A stretch of DNA of 64,000 nt from Bacteroidia bacterium. Lineage in GTDB: Bacteria; Bacteroidota; Bacteroidia; B-17B0; Aurantibacillaceae. Below the pieces are notes generated by a model. It was not told the DNA's origin and did not search any database. It was given only the letters and a program-made list of their open reading frames with translations. Position 1 is the stretch's first letter. Each line of letters begins with the position of its first letter. The translations under genes were made by a program, and so were the position numbers. The stretch covers positions 1 to 64,000 of the forward strand of contig BPGX01000006.1 of the NCBI GenBank assembly GCA_026003255.1. Reading direction: 5' to 3'. Of the stretch, positions 59,181 to 64,000 are shown piece by piece.

Positions 59181-59205
59181 AAAAAGGAGACATACGCCTC
59201 CCTTT
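59181..59205. terminator. Weak bidirectional terminator between pdeM and the lipoprotein
   Basis: A short GGAG / CTCC stem with an 8-base loop is flanked by A and T runs, right after the pdeM stop and before the convergent lipoprotein stop at 59229. Confidence 0.4.
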
Positions 59206-59228
59206 AAAATATCTTTTTTTATAAATAA

Positions 59229-59768
59229 TTATGCTTGTACTTTTGCTCTTAAACTTTTAGCAGCCTCCAGCATTCTTTTTGCTCCTTCTTCCGAATAGTT
59301 TTCTTCACCGCGAACATCTTCAATTTCGTAAGTAACATTTCCTACTTTTACAATTACATAGATATGATATTGCACCACACCGGCATCTGGAATTTCTGAT
59401 TTATACAAAATAGCCGTTGGCTCATCAACTAAATAGGTTGACTTAAAAACAGCATCAGCACCAATGTCTGCTTTCTTTTGATTCATATCTCCATCGCCAA
59501 CCACTATTTCGATATTAAAATCTTTTCCAACAACAATTTGTGTACCTCCCATTGGTCCTTCCATAACTTGAGGTATCCCTTTTCCGGTTTCTTCATCAGG
59601 TAAATTTATTAAACAAGGCATTCCTATATGCCCATGCTCACTTAAATCGTACTCAACCATTCCCTGAGGTATTTCAGCAGTAGTTGTTGTTGATTCTTCA
59701 TTTCCTCCACATGAATAAAGAAACAATGTTGAAATTGCAATCGCTAAAGCAAAAAATAATTTTTTCAT
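59229..59768 (-). CDS. Hypothetical lipoprotein, 179 aa
   Basis: The lipobox is LYSC, with the cysteine followed by GGNEESTTTT, so the protein is lipid anchored. The remainder is an alpha/beta domain with MVEYDLSEHGHIGMPCLINL, ADIGADAVFK and YHIYVIVKVGNVTYEIEDVRG. I do not recognise the family. The C-terminal helix (EEGAKRMLEAAKSL) is amphipathic. A TAGGTTTG promoter core with an unusual upstream match to the threonine dehydrogenase promoter lies 28 bases before the start. Confidence 0.72.
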   Translation of the reverse strand: MKKLFFALAIAISTLFLYSCGGNEESTTTTAEIPQGMVEYDLSEHGHIGMPCLINLPDEETGKGIPQVMEGPMGGTQIVVGKDFNIEIVVGDGDMNQKKADIGADAVFKSTYLVDEPTAILYKSEIPDAGVVQYHIYVIVKVGNVTYEIEDVRGEENYSEEGAKRMLEAAKSLRAKVQA

Positions 59769-59795
59769 ATCGATTCTTTTTTAGATATTGTATAG

Positions 59796-59803
59796 CAAAC
59801 CTA
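59796..59803 (-). promoter_or_regulatory. -7 promoter core of the 179-aa lipoprotein (TAGGTTTG)
   Basis: The minus strand reads TAGGTTTG, a match to TAnnTTTG, 28 bases before the ATG. The preceding bases AAATCACG resemble those before the promoter core at 8915-8922. Confidence 0.5.
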
Positions 59804-59842
59804 CGTGATTTTTAAAAAATAACATAATTCCAAGGCAAAAAA

Positions 59843-60880
59843 ATGTCGAAGCTAAAAGTTAGCTACATTTCATATCCGCTTACTCTAAAACATACATTTC
59901 ATCTTGCACATGGAAAAAGAAACTCTACACCCTGTGTGTTACTTAAAATAGAATATGCAAACTTAATATCATATGGAGAAGCCAGCTTGCCTCCTTACTT
60001 AAAAGAAAACCCTGGAAGTGTTATTGCCTATTTTGAAAGCATAGACTGGAATGTTTTTAATGAATCTGCACCGCTTGATTTTTTAGATTATTTAAATAAA
60101 CAAGAAAAAATAAATTACCCGGGTATGGCAGCAATTGATATGGCAATTTTTGATTTGGCAGGAAAATTATCCAATACTCCATGTCATGAAATATTAAACG
60201 TAGAAAGCAAGATAACACCTTTGCTTTCTTATACCATCACGTATGAAGAAGATGAAAGTATTTTATTAGAAAAGATAAATGATGCGAAAGAATTTAAACA
60301 ACTAAAATTAAAACTTGGAACAAAACACGATAAACACTTTATTGATTTTATTTTAAAAAACACCGATAAACCATTTTTTGCAGATGCCAATCAAGGCTGG
60401 AAAAGCCTACACGAGGCTGTTTACATGTGTGAATTTTTAAGAGAAAGAAAATGTCTTTTTATAGAACAACCTTTTTCAAAAAAAGCCTATCAATTAAGTT
60501 ATAAATTAAAACAAAGAAATATTCTTCCTGTTTTTGCAGATGAATCGATTACTAATTTTTCAGATTTAAACAAATATTATTTTTGTTTTGATGGAGTAAA
60601 TATAAAACTGATGAAATGTGGCGGAATAAAAAACGCCATTAAAATGATTTCATTTGCCCGTAAAAGCAATTTAAAAATTATGATGGGCTGCATGACTGAA
60701 ACAAGCTGTGGAATTGCTGCTGCGAGCCAAATAGCACCACTTTGTGACTTTGCCGATTTAGATGGTTCTCATTTAATTTCAAACAATCCTTTTAAAGAAG
60801 TTATACTAAACGATGGAAGAATAATTCTTCAAAAAAAATCGGGGGTTGGAATTGAGCGAACCCGAATTCCAACCCCCTAA
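59843..60880 (+). CDS. Enolase-superfamily enzyme, probable dipeptide epimerase
   Basis: The KxK motif is in LKLKLG, and the metal ligands are in FFADANQGW (Asp), LFIEQPF (Glu) and FADESIT (Asp). The second catalytic lysine is in VNIKLMKCGG. The C-terminal DLDGSHLI supports the L-Ala-D/L-Glu epimerase group over muconate cycloisomerases. It would recycle murein dipeptides. The last 13 codons or so coincide with a perfect hairpin, so the C-terminal residues (SGVGIERTRIPTP) may be shaped by a terminator for the convergent gene. The length of 345 is normal. Confidence 0.82.
   Translation: MSKLKVSYISYPLTLKHTFHLAHGKRNSTPCVLLKIEYANLISYGEASLPPYLKENPGSVIAYFESIDWNVFNESAPLDFLDYLNKQEKINYPGMAAIDMAIFDLAGKLSNTPCHEILNVESKITPLLSYTITYEEDESILLEKINDAKEFKQLKLKLGTKHDKHFIDFILKNTDKPFFADANQGWKSLHEAVYMCEFLRERKCLFIEQPFSKKAYQLSYKLKQRNILPVFADESITNFSDLNKYYFCFDGVNIKLMKCGGIKNAIKMISFARKSNLKIMMGCMTETSCGIAAASQIAPLCDFADLDGSHLISNNPFKEVILNDGRIILQKKSGVGIERTRIPTP
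60831..60877 (-). terminator. Terminator of the H1-like gene, lying inside the epimerase coding end
   Basis: The stem (60841-60853 with 60865-60877, 13 base pairs, arms GGGGGTTGGAATT and its complement) has an 11-base loop. On the minus strand it is followed by an eight-T run. The minus-strand H1-like gene stops at 60901, so this is its terminator, within the last codons of the plus-strand epimerase. Confidence 0.85.
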
Positions 60881-60900
60881 GGTTTTTAACTGCTAAAGAA

Positions 60901-61158
60901 TTATTTCTTAGCGGCAGCTTTTTTAGGAGCAGCAGCTTTCTTTGCAGCTGGTTTTTTAGCAGCAGCTTTTTTAGGAGCAGCAGCTTTCTTTGCAGCTGGT
61001 TTCTTAGCAGCAGCTTTCTTAGCCGGAGCAGCTTTCTTTGCAGCCGGTTTCTTAGCAGCAGCTTTTTTAGGAGCAGCTTTCTTAGCAGCAGGCTTCTTAG
61101 CTGCCGCTTTTTTAGCAGCTGGTTTAGCTGCTGTTTTTGTTGTCGCTTTTTTAGCCAT
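60901..61158 (-). CDS. Histone H1-like Lys/Ala/Pro-rich DNA-binding protein
   Basis: The 85-residue protein is built almost only of Ala, Lys and Pro in a repeating AAAKKPAAKKAA pattern of about 12 residues. This resembles the tail of eukaryotic histone H1 and the bacterial Hc1/Hc2-like proteins that coat DNA. It should be strongly basic, unstructured in solution and nucleic-acid binding. The DNA is correspondingly repetitive (about 60905-61130), a region likely to vary in copy number between strains. It has its own strong terminator. Its exact role (nucleoid condensation or gene silencing) is not evident. Confidence 0.85.
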   Translation of the reverse strand: MAKKATTKTAAKPAAKKAAAKKPAAKKAAPKKAAAKKPAAKKAAPAKKAAAKKPAAKKAAAPKKAAAKKPAAKKAAAPKKAAAKK

Positions 61159-61439
61159 GACTTTTGGTTTTTTAAGTGTTAACTGATACGAAGTAAATCA
61201 AAATCAGGTTACACTCCTATATTTATATACTTCATTTTTTCAACACTTATATGTTGATAATCACAACTATAAAAAAAACAATTTAGTTTGTGAAAACACA
61301 TCGCTATCTGAATATATAGTAAAATCAAGCGTTTCCAAGCATCTACTAAAAAATTATTTTCACAATAAACACAAACTTAGAATTATGTTTTTCATTTTTT
61401 AAAATGTTGATTTCAGAATTTATTTTTTGTTTCTGCAAA
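61159..61439. other. Gap upstream of the H1-like gene, 281 bases
   Basis: This AT-rich stretch separates the H1-like gene from the end of the alpha-2-macroglobulin gene, both on the minus strand. It presumably carries the H1-like promoter, but no TAnnTTTG core was found. No gene is visible. Confidence 0.5.
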
Positions 61440-64000
61440 TTATTTTTCTTTCACATTCACTCTTACGCCTTCTGAATGACTTGTAAATTCAGGCGCATAC
61501 ATACATTGTATGCTTGTAATTCCATTTGAAAAATCTCCTTGATGAAAAACGCGTAATGGATATTCAAATACGTAGGTTCCTTTTGGTAAATAATCAAAAA
61601 AGAAATTAGTTGCTGCATCGCTCGTACTTTCATAGTAACCCAAACCTCCCTGATAACGATAGCCTGAAAGTACGTTCTGTGGCTCAAAGCAGGAGGCGCG
61701 CATATCTTTCATGTGTACATATTCCATGCTTCTATCAACTCGTAATTCAATTCGTACTATTACTTTATCACCAACTTTTAATTCATGATTATTATCTAAT
61801 GGAACAATTACATTTCCGGTTGCAGAAGTTTTTTCAATAAATAATTTCTTGTTTTAGTTTTGAGTGGCGTTTTCATGCGCTGCAATTTTATCCAACTGTT
61901 CAAAATACTGCCAGTAAACTGCGCCCCAGCCAATGCCTTCATCTTTTTTAGTTACGGTAATATTTCCCATTTGTGGTTTTACATTTTTATCTTTCCACGA
62001 TGTTTTAAAATATCCTGTTCCTGCTTCTACTTTTAATCCCTGCACTTTTGATGGATTAATTTGAATATCGCCTAATTTAATTTCCACATTATCTGCAGTA
62101 GTTTGTGTCCAGTCTGTTCCGGTTAATAAAAGTGCATAACACGCTTCAGCTGTGGCTTTGGTTGTTTTCCAGTCTTGCACTTGTTTTTGTTTTAATAACC
62201 AAATACGTAATTCATCCACCAGCTTTTTGTCTTTTGCAATTTCATTAAAAACTTCTAATAATAATGAATGCGTTTCGATTGGAGCCTGATACCAGTAATA
62301 ACCCGGAACATTTTCTTTCCAATACATTCCAAGTTCATCATGAAACAAGGGCGTTTTCTTTTAATGATTTTACTATGTCGTTTGGAATGGTTTTATCTCC
62401 TGTGCGATAGAGCGCCAATGCAAATCATTCCTTGCGCATAACGATTATTGTCTAACCAATACTTTTGCATTTGTGCGTAATAGTAATCGTATGCTTTTTG
62501 GTTTTTGCGAGGACACTTTAACATCCGTAAAGAAACTACGTGCGTAGAAATAATGAATCTGAAAATTATTGATTTGTCGTTTTGATAAATCTTGCTTGTT
62601 TCTTATCAATCTTTCATAATCTTCGCGAATGCTGTTATCTAAATAATTTATAGCATTTTTTAGCATGCTTTTCATCTCTTTATCTTCTTTTGCATTGGTA
62701 ATATTCAAATGCTGAAGATGCCCTATGCCTGCTACTATATGTTGTGTAATGTATCTGTCATCTCTCATTCCTTTAAACCACATAAAACCTCCGTTTGATG
62801 ATTGCAACTGCATAAGTTTTTTTCTGGCAGATGCCAGCTCTTTTGCCATGCGGTTCATATCAAACAATAATGCCACACGTTTTTTTTCGTTCGATTTCAC
62901 TTTTTGCATCGAGCACCCAAGGCGTTTCAGATAAAATCACACTTTTTAATTCCTGATTTTTTTCCAGATTTGACAATAGCGCTTCCGGAGAATCTATTTT
63001 CCAGCTTTCGAAAACTGCCCTTGATTTTTGGATGCGAATTTGCCACATGCGTTGCTATGCTATTGGCATAGTAGCGGCTGAATGTTTGCTCGGCACATTC
63101 GTAAGGATATTCCATCATATATGGTAATGCTTGTATAGCATACCAAACAGGATTTGCGGTAAACTCCAATGTAAGCTGATAATTTCGTAATGTAGTTGAT
63201 CCATTATTCTGGCTAATGAGTTTTTCAAACGTTAAATTTTTCGTTTGATTTCCTCTTACAGGCAATGGTAATGTTTCAGTAACCAACATTCGATTAGTTA
63301 AAACAGGAATAACGGTTTCTTCCCCATCGGTATGTTTACCCGACTTTGCCGTTGTACGAACAATTACCGCATATACTCCTTCAGGTATAGAAACACTCCA
63401 GGTTGATGAGGCACTTTGTTCTTTTTTAGCTGTAAATAATTGTTGCCTTTCTTTATTTAAAAAAAGATGATCTAATGATTCGCGTGTATAAGCATCTAAA
63501 ATTTGTAACTCGCTTTGACCCTGTATATCGTTTTGAGTAAGGTTATTTATTTTAACGGAAATGTTTAATTTGTCGCCTTCTCTAAAAAAACGAGGCAAAT
63601 TAGGTGTTACCATTAATTCTTTTTGTGTTAGGGTTTCTTTGGTAATGGTACCCATTTTTAAATCTTTGGTATGAGCTAAGCCTAAAAACTTCCATTTGGT
63701 TAATGCTTCGGGAGCAGTAAATGAAATAATAATTTCACCTTGCTCATTAGTTTTTAACTCCGGCATAAAAAATGCTGTTTCTTTCAAATTGGTTCTAACG
63801 CCAATTTGCTTTTCAGCTCCTGAGTTATCATCTAATTTTCGATGATTTAAAGTACTTACTACATCTTCTGTTTGTTCTTCTCTGTTAATATTGTTAAAGC
63901 CTTCTGATTTTGTTTTTTCATCATTCTTTTTGGTTGAAACAGATTCTTCATCAATTATATCGCCCATTTTACCTCGTGGTGCAGATGATGGTAATGAAGC
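61440..64000 (-). CDS. Alpha-2-macroglobulin-like protein, C-terminal half, with about six shifts and one in-frame stop
   Basis: Bacterial alpha-2-macroglobulins trap proteases in the periplasm or on the surface. This is the C-terminal half. The reading frame is open at the window edge. The thioester site is in YPYECAEQTF (Cys codon 63095-63097). The terpenoid-toroid-like thioester domain has SSNGGFMWFKGMRDDRYIT, ENVPGYYWYQAPIETHSLLL and KATAEACYALLLTGTDW. A C-terminal beta domain follows (VRIELRVDRSMEYVHMKD). The frame shifts near 63019, 62897, 62504, 62423 and 62350, each explained by one extra base in a short run. A TAA at 61854-61856 lies in frame between domain parts that continue in the same frame. 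I read these as sequencing errors. The protein starts beyond the window. Confidence 0.85.

Noticed and set aside
60901..61158. Low-complexity artefact instead of a real H1-like gene
   Set aside because: The frame is open with an ATG, a terminator and the known composition of H1-like bacterial proteins, so I kept it as a gene.
1..64000. CRISPR array, tRNA, rRNA, insertion sequence or prophage
   Set aside because: No short regularly spaced repeats, cloverleaf-like intergenic sequence, transposase or phage gene was recognised. Only repeats within genes were found.

Overview
The window is a low-GC, AT-rich chromosomal segment from a member of the Bacteroidota. The evidence is two PorP/SprF proteins of the type IX secretion system (T9SS), several very large secreted proteins ending in T9SS type A or type B sorting domains, SprB-type repeats, near absence of Shine-Dalgarno sequences, and several TAnnTTTG promoter cores. 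I cannot place it below phylum. No rRNA, tRNA, CRISPR array, phage or insertion sequence was seen.

Layout. 1-7.8 kb: small secreted and lipoprotein genes, then a cysS / M28 glutaminyl cyclase-like / polA operon and a MORN-repeat protein. 7.9-10.5 kb: L-threonine dehydrogenase, the tRNA hydroxylase trhO and a small membrane protein. 10.8-15.1 kb: an ECF sigma factor and anti-sigma pair, a DUF2807 (head GIN) barrel protein and a radical SAM/SPASM enzyme. 15.2-31.4 kb: two convergent T9SS modules. On the plus strand a 14-repeat SprB-like adhesin is followed by PorP/SprF. On the minus strand two giant type B adhesins are followed by a second PorP/SprF and an OmpA/PD40 protein. 31.7-34.4 kb: a NarL-type response regulator and a TPR sensor kinase. 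34.4-41.7 kb: three linked T9SS type A secreted proteins, two of them tandem duplicates. 41.7-48.4 kb: a TetR / TolC / adaptor / RND efflux operon. 49-59.2 kb: a DNA-repair region with an FeS photolyase, DUF2461, DUF429, the ligase-associated exonuclease, ATP-dependent DNA ligase and Lhr-like helicase, and the phosphoesterase PdeM. PdeM is separated from the rest by an Hsp20 gene and a lipoprotein gene. 59-64 kb: a lipoprotein, a dipeptide epimerase-like enzyme, a histone H1-like protein and the C-terminal half of an alpha-2-macroglobulin that runs off the window.

Sequence quality matters here. Conserved genes (polA, the DNA ligase, alpha-2-macroglobulin, one adhesin, the photolyase, one small secreted protein) are broken by about twenty single-base shifts. 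Most sit in short homopolymers, and the conserved protein resumes in another frame straight after. I annotate these as single genes. The likeliest cause is uncorrected sequencing indels, not gene decay.

The two most interesting themes are (1) the density of T9SS cargo and its partner proteins, with in-gene repeat expansion, homogenised C-termini and long G/C homopolymers, and (2) a tightly overlapped repair operon in which DUF2461 and DUF429 genes are fused, by overlap or abutment, to the known exonuclease-ligase-helicase module.
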